Below, piece after piece: positions 11,770-23,027 of a stretch of DNA of 64,000 bases (position 1 is the first letter of the stretch; each line of letters opens with the position of its first letter). Below the pieces are notes generated by a model. It was not told where the DNA came from and did not search any database. It saw only the letters and a program-made list of their open reading frames with translations. The position numbers were made by a program, and so were the translations under genes. Source of the stretch: Psoroptes ovis (taxonomy: Eukaryota > Arthropoda > Arachnida > Sarcoptiformes > Psoroptidae); assembly GCA_002943765.1 (NCBI GenBank), contig PQWQ01000002.1, positions 3,596,001 to 3,660,000 of the forward strand, given 5' to 3'.

Positions 11770-12115
11770 ATGATTAGATGATTGATAAGATTGTCCATTT
11801 TAATAATTATTTAATCTTTGAAAAAAATTATTTTATGAAATTTCCTTATTGGTATACAAATACAAAATAATATTGCTAAAATGGAATTTGATAAAATTTA
11901 CATGATATTTGATTTAATAATTATTTTTAAAAATCCATTACAATTCATGTCTTTTTTAATAATTCATAATTTATAAAAATTTATAAATATTTTATTTGAA
12001 AAATAATTTGTAAATTGAACGCACTATTAGTGTTTTGAATGTAGATTTATTTTAGATCAATCACTGTAAATTAATTTTTTTGATATCTTTTTCATTGAAT
12101 CAAAATTAAAATTTT
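11770..12115. other. Intergenic, convergent 3' ends
   Basis: About 345 very AT-rich bases separate the tetraspan gene (+) from the PRA1 gene (-). They are likely 3' UTRs of both. I see nothing else. Confidence 0.5.
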
Positions 12116-12856
12116 TCAAATACTTTGAATTTCAAATGCAAATGGTTCAACTGTTGATGATGATAATTGTGTTTGTGATGATGATGATGTTGGTCCATTT
12201 TCAATGGCATAAACAGAAGCATGTAATGTTATCACAAATAATGATGCACCAATTACCCAAAATACGGCACCACCAGCACCAACAAGATATAATAACGGTA
12301 ATGAACATATGCCTAATGCTAAATATTGTTGTCCTAAATTTAATTTTTTCCCAAATAATTTTAATGGACGTTCAGCATTTTTCAATGTCAATATGTAACC
12401 TGCAGCCATTATTGCTGCTAATACCAATAATAATAATGGCGATGTTAGTATACAATAAATGAATAATATTATGAATACAAACATATAATTGCTTTGAAAA
12501 TGTTTAAAATTTGATACTAAACGCTTGGACCATTGTTGTATAGACATTGGTAACATCATACGACTAGTATCAATAAACGAACCCCAACTTTGTAATTTTG
12601 ACCATCGATCCGATAACAATTGTTTGAATGTCATTTGTGTTAAATTATATTTAGCACTCATGGCTAAATTATTGATTGCACCATCCAATTCACCTAATGG
12701 TTCCATACCGAGTGCAGTGGAATTATTTAAAAAACCAGTCGTTGTCGCTGTTGTTGTTGTTGATGATGATGATAAATCACCATTGTTACTATTAACAGGA
12801 CCTGAAGGATTACCTTTCGATACAAATTGTGGTTCGTTCGTATTCATTTCAGACAT
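12116..12856 (-). CDS. RABAC1: Prenylated Rab acceptor protein 1 (PRA1 family)
   Basis: This single-exon gene encodes 246 aa. The N-terminal ~75 residues are disordered, with Ser/Thr/Asn runs. A PRA1 domain follows: a helical entry (FKQLLSDRW, WSKRLVSNFKHFQSNY), a first hydrophobic hairpin (FVFIILFIYCILTSPLLLLV), the LFGKKLNLGQQ linker, and a second hairpin (YLALGICSLPLLYLVGAGGAVFWVIG). The C-terminal tail is Ser-rich. PRA1 proteins are Golgi/ER membrane proteins that bind prenylated Rab GTPases and can help release them from GDI. The arrangement of two paired membrane hairpins around a basic linker matches animal RABAC1. The N terminus is longer than in vertebrate homologues of about 185 aa. 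A DRE-like octamer lies 267 bp upstream of the ATG. Confidence 0.88.
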   Translation of the reverse strand: MSEMNTNEPQFVSKGNPSGPVNSNNGDLSSSSTTTTATTTGFLNNSTALGMEPLGELDGAINNLAMSAKYNLTQMTFKQLLSDRWSKLQSWGSFIDTSRMMLPMSIQQWSKRLVSNFKHFQSNYMFVFIILFIYCILTSPLLLLVLAAIMAAGYILTLKNAERPLKLFGKKLNLGQQYLALGICSLPLLYLVGAGGAVFWVIGASLFVITLHASVYAIENGPTSSSSQTQLSSSTVEPFAFEIQSI

Positions 12857-13897
12857 CTTTTAAATAATTATGAAAAAATATCATTAATATGTTTATAAAA
12901 AAGAAAATCAACAATTATTTACCTTTAAAATATCGAACAATCGAAATAAAATCAAAGCTAAACAAAAATATTTAGAAAAAAGGACACATAATTATAATGA
13001 AATTATAATGCTGTGAAATCAAAAAATAAAAACAAATCAACGAATCAACAACCAATCAGCTAAAATGACACGAAACATTAAAATGATTTGATTCTGCCAT
13101 CTGTCAGCGATTATTGGTTTCATATCGATAGAAATTTGAATCAATTTTATTCAAAAAAAAAAAAAAAAATTATTCATTGAAATTTGAAATTGAAAAAAAT
13201 TCAAATTAAATAAATAAACAAATAAATAAATAAATCAATAATGAAATTCAATAAAAAACAAGAAATAAACAAAAAATTAAACAAACATAAAAAAAAGATT
13301 AAAACAAAATATCACTTCGGCTACACACAAATTAAAATGAATGAATGATCAAATCTTGATCAAAGATTGAAAATTAAAAACAAACAAACAAACAAAATCA
13401 AATAAATAAAATCACTACAAACTGAATTAAAATTTGAAAAATTTGAAATTTGAAATCGAAACAAAAAAAAACATCATTTTTTTGTACTCTTTGATTATTT
13501 GTACGTATGTGTAAATAGTAATTCAATAATAATAATGATAATAATAATGTGTAATATTTGTATTAGTTTGAACAATTTTTCAGTTAATTTTTTGTTTGTT
13601 ATGTTTTGTGATCAGTGAATGAATGAAAGAAAAAATTGTGAAAATCGGTTTAATTTGTAATTAATTAATAATAATGATTGATTAATAGTTGGAAACAAAA
13701 AAGAAGAGAGAATTTTCGAAAATTATTCGGTCAAAATTGAAATTCGATTTAATTTTTGTTTGATTTGCAGTTAATAAGAATCAATTGTTGAAGAAAGGAA
13801 GGAAAGAAAAGTGTTTTAACCAATATAAAAAAGGATCGATTTTCCATGATTTTTCAAAATTTTTGACAATTTTTTTGATGAAAAATTTGACTAGATT
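12857..13897. other. Promoter region of PRA1 gene and 3' flank of zinc-finger gene
   Basis: About 1 kb with no gene. It contains short A runs (13155-13168), tandem AAAT repeats near 13208-13232 and a perfect TATCGATA octamer at 13123-13130. The zinc-finger gene on the same strand ends at 13898, so its 3' UTR also lies here. Confidence 0.5.
13123..13130. promoter_or_regulatory. DRE-like octamer TATCGATA upstream of PRA1
   Basis: This is a perfect palindromic match to the DNA replication-related element bound by DREF in insects. It lies 267 bp upstream of the PRA1 start codon, which is read on the minus strand. A second copy sits upstream of DOLPP1. Function is inferred from the motif alone. 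Confidence 0.4.
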
Positions 13898-16800
13898 TCA
13901 ATTTCGGTTACGTTTTCGTTTATTGATTGATGATATAGTTGTTGCTGTAGTTGTCGCTGTCGATGATGATGAAGATGCCGAAGCTGCTTCTTCTGCTGTT
14001 TTTTGTCTTGTTTTTGGACGTTCTGGTGGCGGTGTCGGTCGCCGTTGTTGTTGCTCTTCTAGTTTTGATGGTGATTCTGGTTCTTCTTTGATGATTTTTT
14101 CTAAATTATTACCATCATCATTAACTTCATCATCGTCATCATTATCAGTCTTATCTTTGTCACTAATTGTATCATCTATAGTTTCATTGTTTTCATCATT
14201 GATATTATCATCATCATCATCTTCGTTGGTATTGTCATTATCATAATCATTAGTGTTATCATTTTCATCATTATCGTCATCGGTTTTTGAATTCAATTTA
14301 CTTGATGATCTTGTCGATATTGTTCGCGATGAAACAGCCGCCGGATCTTTTGTTTCTTGTGACTGATTGCTATCTGAGTTGGATGTTTTAGCTTCTGATT
14401 CATTCTCATCAATTTGCACTATTTCTGATTGTTCTTCAGATTTGATCGATTCTTTTAAATTAAATTTGTTTGCTGATGAATTTTGTGATGATGATGAAGG
14501 TGATGCCATTGTTGTTGTTGTTACTGATGTTACAGTCGGATTGTTGTTGTTAAGTATTGCCGTTACAAATGATGTGGCCACAGCAACATTATTATCGGGG
14601 CTATCCATTGTGTTTGTACTGCCCATTGAATTACTATTATCATTAATAGTACCGGCAGGGAATGCTTTTGCAGGTGTTGTTGCTGATAATGAACCTGTTG
14701 CAATATTTTCATTCAACTTATATCCAATGATATTCATCGTTTTTGATGATGATTGTGTTGGAGGTAATGATGCTGATGATGATAATGATGTTGCACATGC
14801 CAATCGTAATTGATGCGTATCTGGTAAAAATTTATGACTATTAACCATATGATCACGTAGATAACGTAATTCACGAAAACCACGAATACAGTTCGAAACT
14901 GGACAACGAAACGGTAATTGACCTCTGTGTATCATCATATGGCGATCAAGATTATATGGATCGCAAAGTCGTTTGCCACATCCAGGCCATTCACATGGAT
15001 ACATTTTTTCTGAATGTATGCGACGATGCCGTTCACAATCATACTTTCTGGCGAATCTTGCGCCACATTTAGGAAAATCACAAATGAATGGTCGTTCACC
15101 AGTATGAACCATTCGATGTGAAGCCAAATTCGATCGTGTTTTATATGCACCAAAACATCCGGGCCAATCGCAAAGATATGGTCGAACTTTTTCATGAACT
15201 TGACGAATATGCGTTCGCAGTTTGTAATTTTGATCACACATAAATGTGCAGTTTTCCCATTCACACTTGATTGGTTTTTGATTTGTAGAATTGACGGTTG
15301 CCGGTGATGATTGCTGTTGTGTTGCAGGATTGATTGTCGTGATTATCAATGGTGATGTTGATGCCGATAATTGTTTTGATGGTGTGCGATTATTATTATT
15401 GTTATTATTGATGGCCGAAGTCGTAGCTATAGGTATTAATATGGCTGTTGTTGGCGGGTGTTGTTGAGTAGAACTATTTGTTGCTTGTGAAAATCGCTGC
15501 TGTTGTTGTTGATTGATAATGAATTGCGGCGTTGATGAAAATTTCATAACTTTTTGTTGTTGTGTATTTTGATTTTTGCAATTGCCATTATTATTACTGA
15601 ACGGTAATAATGTGATTGATGAACCTGAATTAGATGACATTGATTTTGAAGATGTTGTCACAACTTGATTATTAACAGTGGCAGAAGAAGCTTTAGAAGC
15701 AGAATTAATAGGAATGATTGATATATCCATCAAATTTTTTCTCCTTAATGCATTATTACGGCTCAGATTATGTTGTAAGCTATTTTTATTCATCGTTGAA
15801 AGTTGATTATGATCGTTATCATAATCATTATCAACGTCATCATCATCATCATCATCCTCATCGTCATCATCATCATCTTCGATTTGCATGGCTTCTTCTA
15901 ATGCTTCTTCAGCTTCAGCATCTTGTTGATAATGTTTAGCAATGTGCAATATCATTCTTGTACGATCACGTGAAAGGAATCCACATTGATCACCAACAGT
16001 ACATTCGTAGCAAATGATCTCTTTCGTTTGGGCATCTCGAACGACTGTAAAAAAACATGAATTGAGAAAAAATGAATAAAATAATTGTAATTAATGATTT
16101 ACCTAGAATCAAATCATTCTTATTATCGATTTCTTTCACAAAATTATTAGGATCTTTTTTTTCCAATATTTCCGATAATGCCATATATTCTTCGATATCT
16201 AATTCTTCTTCAGCATCATCATCATCTTCTTCTTCCTGATCATCGACAATGTCTTCTTCCTGGACAAAATTGACATTATCATCATCTTCATCGTCTTCTT
16301 CATCATCGTTGATGACAAAAAATGATTGCATTGATGAATTTTTATTAATTGCACCAGTCTGTTGGTGTTGCTGCTGAAGTTTCTGCTGATTAGTTGATCC
16401 ATTAGATTTTATTTGTATCATTTTTATAGACGAATCCATCATTCTCATTTTTTTATTCGATGAAAATTGATCTGATGATTGTTGAATAGTATTCAATCTT
16501 TTTGGATCATTATTGACTGGTTTTGTGGACTTGTTAACACCAATCGTGCTCGATGATGAAGACGATGATAATCGTTGCTGATGTTGATTAGAATTTGAAT
16601 CAGAATTAAGCTCTTTATATTTCATTTCAATGATATTCAAATGTTCCCATGTTTGTCTTGTATGTTTACAGCAACATTGTTGCTGAATTCTTTTCGTTAT
16701 CAAACGATATTCCTCAAGTATATTATTTAATTTCAATATATTAACAATATTTTGTAATAATTTATGATGTCGAAGATTGATATCAGTAATTTGATGTGTT

Positions 16801-17009
16801 TGATTATTAATACTAGTACCATTATTATTATTATTCATTTGTTTACGATTATTATTATAATGAACATTATTATTATTGTTGTTGTTATTATCTCTTGACG
16901 TTGTTTTCGCTGCTGCTGTTGTTGGGGATGTCGTTGTCATAATCGTATTTATTGATGTTGACGATCCAATTTCAATCGGTGATGATGAATTTGATATTTT
17001 TCCAGCCAT
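13898..17009 (-). CDS. C2H2 zinc-finger protein with five tandem C-x4-C fingers
   Basis: There are two exons, 17009-16103 and 16044-13898, with a 58-nt GT-AG intron in phase 1. They code for 1017 aa. Exon 1 is mostly low-complexity (Asn, Thr, Asp/Glu) with one structured patch near LNNILEEYRLITKRIQQQC. At the start of exon 2 a possible single finger (C-T-V-G-D-Q-C then H-I-A-K-H, about residues 317-340) is followed by an Asp/Glu run. The five main fingers are at about 563-706, each C-x4-C-x12-H-x3/4-H, with linkers HEKVRPY, HTGERPF, HSEKMYP and HRGQLPF. The C-x4-C spacing with E/D-W-P-G-C is the GLI/ZIC/ZXD style, so a nuclear DNA-binding regulator is likely. The C terminus is acidic, has Pro-rich (PTPPPERPKTR) and basic (INKRKRNRN) patches, and ends in a likely nuclear localisation signal. 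I cannot name an orthologue. Confidence 0.85.
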
Positions 17010-19228
17010 TTTATTTTAAATCACAATTTTTTGATCAAATCAATATTTATTATCATAAGAGATCGTAAATTCAATGGAACATTAGACTTGAAAATTATTG
17101 AAATTATTAATTTCTCGAATATTCTCGAAATAATCATTTATTACACACTAATCAAACATATTGCCATGTTAAAATTATGAAATAATATAAATATGAATAT
17201 TGCCACTTGGAAGTGTTGTATGCATTGAATTAATTTTATCATAAATTAATTGACTAGAAAATTCGTATGATTCTGTTATGATGTTCAATATAATATGATT
17301 TAATTAGAAGATCATTAAATCCTATTTCATTATTCATTAATATACTAGAAAACTGTGAAAATAATAAAATCAATGATTTGGTTTTTGTTAAATTTTTATC
17401 TGAATTCTCACCTTTGAATAATTTAGTTTCTTCAATTAATATTTTGCTAAAAAAATTGCACATATTTTTATAGTAATGATAATTGACAATTGATTACCCG
17501 AAATAAATATCAAATTAATAATTATCATCACTTGTCTTCACAAGAAATAAGAAAAGAATTGTTTTTGTCATCGAAAAGATGGCTCAATCCATAACGCAAT
17601 ATGTATGCAAACATCAGAATTTGATAATAATAAAAAAAACTTTGATAAACTCGAATTCTTTTACTGTTTCATTATTTAGCCCGTTTTTTATTGTGAATAT
17701 AAAAAGTAATGACGATGATGAAAGCGCAGCATCAGAGTTTGCATCAAAATGCTTTGTGTAATGATCCAAGCATCCAGAATCTGCGAATCCGAGTCTCGAA
17801 ACCTATTCGACTATGTTGGCATGCATCAGCTTTCGGAAATTCTATTATATTTAATGTTATTTGATTTTTTGGTGAAAATTCTCTTGCTCAAACATGAACA
17901 TATATAAACAACAAGAACAGCAGGAAAAAAAGCGAAATAGAATTAATAGAAAACTGTGTTCAGAAAGAATTTTTGACGAAATTAAATAAAATAATGGGAT
18001 GTGTTTGTATATGTGAGGATGCTGATGATTCCGTTTAGTGTATATTCTATGATATGATGTTTGCAATTTGAAATTTGAAATCAAATAATTTTAATCACAA
18101 TTAATGAATTCGATTATTCTATAATCATTAATCGATCACGTTTATTTTTGACACATTCAAACACATGTTTTAATATCTAGATTGATTGAGATCATCAGTT
18201 TGATCAATTTTTGAATATTTTTCTCCAATTATCTATTTTATCATTTTTTTTCAAATTTCTTCCTTTATTCGTTTTGTGGTTGCTGTTGTGTAGTAGATAA
18301 TGATAATGATGATGATGACTAGTGAAATAGTGAAATTATCTTCATAGAAAAAATTTATTTACTACAATGTCCGGTGGTGGTAGATCAGCTCAATTTTCAG
18401 TAATATTTGAATGTATTCAAATGCATACGATGCATACATTACACATTAAACACACAATCAAAAATTTTCAAAAAATTAAAATGTCAATGTATGCATTTCA
18501 TTTTGTATGTATCTTCATTATAATTATTATTATTAGTTTGTGTATAAACAAATAAACACTGTATATCGAATAGCTGGCTGGATCAAATTGTGGATCGCCA
18601 TGGATATATGATCATCATTTGCTGATGATGATGTTGTTGTTGATGGTGATCATTGGTGTTAGTACACACACACCATACACACATACATGTGTGTGCGTAT
18701 GCTTGTTACTTTATTACAGATATAACCATACTGATGAGGCATTGGAGAAGAAAACGAAATGAAAAACACAAACCAAACAAATTAAACTAAAATAAATAGT
18801 GAATGTATTTTAATGATAAAATTACAAATCTGGTACGCGTCACGCAATATCAATGGTTGACAAATGAAATATTTTCATAATTCGACTTAGCAAAATGCAC
18901 TAAAAAAAAAAAAAAATGGAAAATTAAACCATTTTAAATCGTATATCGATGCCGATGATGATGAGCAAGCGAATGAATATCATCATAGCATTTAACAATC
19001 ACACACATTACCATCATCTTCATCAACATTATTATTAATGAAAATCATCATCACAATCATTATTATTCAAACATAGAAATGATGAAAAATAATAAAAACA
19101 AATATCTGGATCTTTTTCAGTGAATTTCTTTTTCATTTTTTTCTACTTTCATTTTTCTGGTTGAAAAATGAGCGGAATCCAATAGTTATACCACTGCCGC
19201 AGCTAGCAAAAAATGTTATTTATCCACT

Positions 19229-19249
19229 GCAGCAGCAGCAGCAGCAGCA
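19229..19249. repeat. GCA trinucleotide microsatellite (7 units)
   Basis: Seven perfect GCA units sit in a non-coding stretch. There is no open frame around them that would encode a Gln or Ala run of any size. Confidence 0.85.
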
Positions 19250-21106
19250 ATATATTGCTTACATATAGCGAATCAATCATCAAAAAACGTTAGGCATTGA
19301 ATGAATGAATAAGTGTATGAAGCCTATCATCGCAAGCCGTTTTAAAAAATTTGCCAAAAACCTAAAAAAAATGAAAATAACAGCGCTCGCGCCGCGTTTG
19401 TTTCGTTGGTGATACAAACATTTAAAAAGCTAAAGCTAAAACAAAGCTAAATACATAGATACAAATACACACATGCACCAGGATTTTTGTCTTCATCATC
19501 ATCATCATCAACAACAGCAACAACGGTATTTGTTTAGTAATAATGATTATTATTTAAGAGGCAAAACAACAACAAAAAGACATGTACAATTTTAATTTTG
19601 AAATAATGAAAATGTAAATTTTTCCATTCATACTAAAATTTGTCAATGCCCAATACCACTTCGGGTAACCTCACTTCGAAGATCCAATATTCATCGAATT
19701 TTGCTCCAAATTTTGTTTTTGGTTCCGTGTTCGGTAATTTACCGTTTGTATATTTGCATTTAGCATACTGCTATTGAAAATGTTTACATTAAAAATAACA
19801 TAATCACCATCATCGCTACATCGCAGCATTGCGCATCAACCGTTTTTTTTTTCCAAATGCTTGCTGGTCGGCAATTCTATGTATGTTAAAGCGTATATAC
19901 AGTTACGCTATAGTTTGCGCGTAACTTTTTATCTACGCGATTATATATAAAAGTATGAGACATCTCATGCATACATTATCATATATAATGATGATGATTA
20001 CTAAAAATTAAAGGTTCGCAGTTAGCAAACTTAGTCAATTCTATGTCAATTATGGCTAATATAAATAAACATTGAAAGTAAAAACATTATACAAAGAGAG
20101 AATGATGAAGATTTGATGAATTCTGGGAAAACTTTGATAAATTATCAAAGTTGGCAATTAAGTAATTGCGTAATCTTTTTTTTAAATCAAGAAATGAATG
20201 ACAAAAGCCGCGATTACTTTGTTGGCAACCTGATTAATATGTATTCAATCAAAATAATCTACGCACAAAGACCCAATTATTGATTCTTTAATTCTTTGAT
20301 TATCATTGATCATGTCCAACTTGTCGCGTATGCTTGACTTGGCAGGAAAGAACCCCAACAAAATTTGTGACCTGAAATAGCCTCGCACCTAATATTGCGA
20401 CTAAAAATTTCTTCGAAATGAATTAACATAGTTATTTTAATAATTATTATTAATGTTAATATAATCAATCAATTAATTAATTAAAAAGTAAAAATTCAAA
20501 TTACAAGAGTTTCAAATTAAATGTTTCCATTGTTCATTGCGTTTGTGTGTTGATCAATGTTTCTGTTAGACATTGGAAAGTTGAAAATTTTCAAATTTAA
20601 ATTTTTTTTAGTACCTCACCAGAAAGAAAAATACAATTTGTCTGCATGTATATTCATGTGTGTCTGTGTTGATGATGCACGTGTGGAGCCCAAAGACGGC
20701 CACAAAATTTTCAAAAAAAAAAAATTAAATTTTCTAAATTAATTGAAACATTTAAAATTAAACTAAATTTTTTTTGATTAAATTATAAAAGTAATTATTA
20801 TAATAATATCAATAAGTTTTGATAGATGAAAATAATAGCTGAAAATGAAGTGTTAATGTGTTGTTGTTGTATGTGTGTGTGTGTGTGTATATTCATTTTT
20901 TGTATATTTATTTATTTATATTCATACACATTTATATTATGGTAATACAAAGATTATGATCAATTGAAAAAAAAGAGTTAAACATTTTTTTTTTTTTTGA
21001 AACATTTTGTTTTCCAATATTTGTGTTTTTTTGGTGTAATTTGACATTTTTTTTTCATGTGTAAATATTAATTAAGAAAATTTGACAAATAAATATACAA
21101 CAATTA

Positions 21107-21125
21107 TTTTTTTTTTTTTTTTTTT
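21107..21125. repeat. Poly-T tract (19 nt)
   Basis: An uninterrupted T run lies about 320 bp downstream of the PP2A stop codon. Read on the minus strand it is a poly-A run in or near the PP2A 3' UTR. Confidence 0.85.
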
Positions 21126-21441
21126 GTAATAATTTCCTGTTACAATCAGTTTTTTTCATCATTTTAAATTGGTTGTATACAAATTATTATGATAATGATG
21201 ACAATCATAATCATTATCATATCGTTATTAAATTATAATTAAATGAAGATAATGTTTTTATAATAATTATAGAAAAAAACATTGGTGATAGATGAAAATA
21301 CAAATGATAAGCATCATCATTTGTATTTTACAGAAACAATTTTTTTTGTTTGAATTTTCTTGTTGTAAATATGATTGATTGAATTAAGAAAAAAAACAAT
21401 AAGAAAAAATTCGATGCGGTCTATTCGAAAATTTCAATTAT

Positions 21442-23027
21442 CTATAGGAAATAATCAGGTGTACGACGTGTTACATGTGGTTCACCACGTTTAGGCGCCG
21501 GGTCAAATTGTAAAAATGTATAATTTAGTGTATCATCTAGTTCCATTATGGCAGCCTGATTACCGCAACGATAACAATAATTTGGAGCTGAAAATATTGT
21601 AACAACATTATGATCATGACACCAATTAAAACCTTCCATAACTAATTGATGAGCTCGGGCAACCAATGTTAGACCGTTTGTGTGATTGAATGTTTCCGAT
21701 ATATCATGTCCGAATGTATAACCAGCACCACGAGGTGATATACCCCAACCACCACGATCATCAGGATCTGACCATAATAGATCACACATTGGTCCTTCAT
21801 GTGGTACCTCTTGTAAACGATCCAATGCACGAATATGATCCAATGTATCAATGGATGGTGAGAGGCCACCATGTAAACAGAATATTTGACGATCGACTGA
21901 TTTAGCATAGATAATATTAAATGAGAAAAAGTGGGAATATTCAATTGGATAATTTGGATAATTTAGATAAATTGATAAATCATGCATACCTAAAGCCGTT
22001 AATGGTAAATAATCAAATAGATCGGTGAAATATTTCCAAACATTTGCAGTACCGTATTTACGTAAACATTCATCATAAAAACCATAAACTTGTGTAATTT
22101 GTCTAGATTCATGATTGCCGCGTAATATTGTGATGCGATCTTTATAACGGACTTTTAATGCGACTAATAATGTTACTGTTTCGACTGAATAATAACCACG
22201 ATCCACATAATCACCCATAAATAGATAATTTGTATCTGGTAATCGACCTATTTGTTTGCAGAGAAGAAACAAATTTGTTATTGGCGCGTGCTAAACTATT
22301 AAATTATATGATATTTTGTTGTGAAAATGATTTGAAATCTAAAGATCATTAAAAAGTTTTAGCAAAACAAAAATAACCCCATAAAATAAATATCATGTAA
22401 ACATTGTCAAATTGTTCTTATCAATTGTTTTTTTTTCAATGAATCCAAGAAAAATACAAATAAGATTATAAAATCTTTCATTTTTCTTTGAATCCGAGAA
22501 AAAAAATTTAAACAATGTCATAATCATTAATAAAATTACATCGATATTAAAAAAAAACAAGGCAATAAAATTATGATCATAATTAAAAAGAGAAAAATAT
22601 AATACATACCACCAATACGAAATAATTCCATTAGATCATGAAATTGCCCATGCACATCACCACAAACAGTGACCGGACATTTAACATCTTGTACATTTGA
22701 TTCATTTGTTAATATATCTCTTGCTTTGTCACATAATTGTTTCACTTGTGATTCGGTTAATTGTTTACATTCCATTAATTGTTCAATCCATTGATCTAAA
22801 TCTTTATTAAATTGTAATATATCACCGCCAGCACCACTTGATATTTGTAATGTTGTTGATTGTTGTGTTGTTGGATTTGATGTTGCTGTAGCTGTTTGCT
22901 GATTAGTTGTTGTCGATGTATTATTGATTGATGTTGAATCATTATCAGATTTATTTACAGCTGCTGGATTTGTTGTCGATACACCAGATGCTGGTGCTGC
23001 TGGATCACCGCTCGAATTCGAAGACAT
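21442..23027 (-). CDS. mts: Serine/threonine protein phosphatase 2A catalytic subunit
   Basis: There are three exons: 23027-22610, 22247-21990 and 21896-21442, all with phase 1 junctions, coding for 376 aa. The core matches PP2A-C closely: GDVHGQ, GDYVDRG, RGNHES, FCLHGGLSP, ARAHQL (metal- and phosphate-binding residues), SAPNYCYRCGN, and the C-terminal TPDYFL that is methylated on Leu and phosphorylated on Tyr in PP2A. That tail separates it from PP4 and PP6. PP2A-C works as part of AC and ABC holoenzymes in cytosol and nucleus. Two oddities stand out. About 67 extra low-complexity residues (Ser, Thr, Asn, Gln, Ala) precede the usual start, and no Met exists nearer the core. The second intron (21989-21897, 93 nt) is in phase and stop-free, so naive translation adds 31 residues between LTAL and VDRQIF. 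Homology shows these should be removed. Confidence 0.95.
21897..21989 (-). other. In-phase, stop-free intron of PP2A (93 nt)
   Basis: The intron begins GGTATGCATG and ends AAATCAG, with a clean GTATG donor. It is 93 nt (31 codons) with no stop codon in the frame of its host gene. In PP2A-C the sequence LTAL is followed directly by VDxQIFCLHGG, so this segment interrupts a universally conserved core strand. Confidence 0.85.

Larger units (their letters stand above)
17010..21441. other. 4.4-kb intergenic region, no gene supported
   Basis: This is the longest non-coding stretch in the window. It lies upstream of the zinc-finger gene and downstream of PP2A, both on the minus strand. It holds microsatellites: a TG/CA run at 18663-18696, GCA x7 at 19229-19249, TCATCA at 19492-19511, a TG run at 20872-20889 and poly-T at 21107-21125. 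A GC-richer pocket near 19180-19420 includes GCGCTCGCGCCGCG. Short frames (17254-17463 -, 17579-17761 +, 17857-18084 -, 18367-18555 +, 20557-20742 +) have no domain or splice support. The region most likely carries the distal promoter or 5' UTR exons of the zinc-finger gene and the 3' UTR of PP2A. Confidence 0.5.

Noticed and set aside
14367..14813. Plus-strand frame opposite the zinc-finger gene
   Set aside because: It lies entirely antisense to the low-complexity part of a well-supported exon and consists of hydrophobic residues mirrored from Ser/Asn/Asp codons.
17761..17830. Sequence resembling a tRNA T-arm (GGTTTCGAGACTCGG on the minus strand)
   Set aside because: No acceptor stem, anticodon arm or complementary partner could be drawn around it.
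18367..18555. ATG with MSGGGRSAQF that could be a first exon
   Set aside because: A GTAATA follows soon and could be a donor, but no plus-strand gene exists within reach to accept it; the rest of the frame is random.
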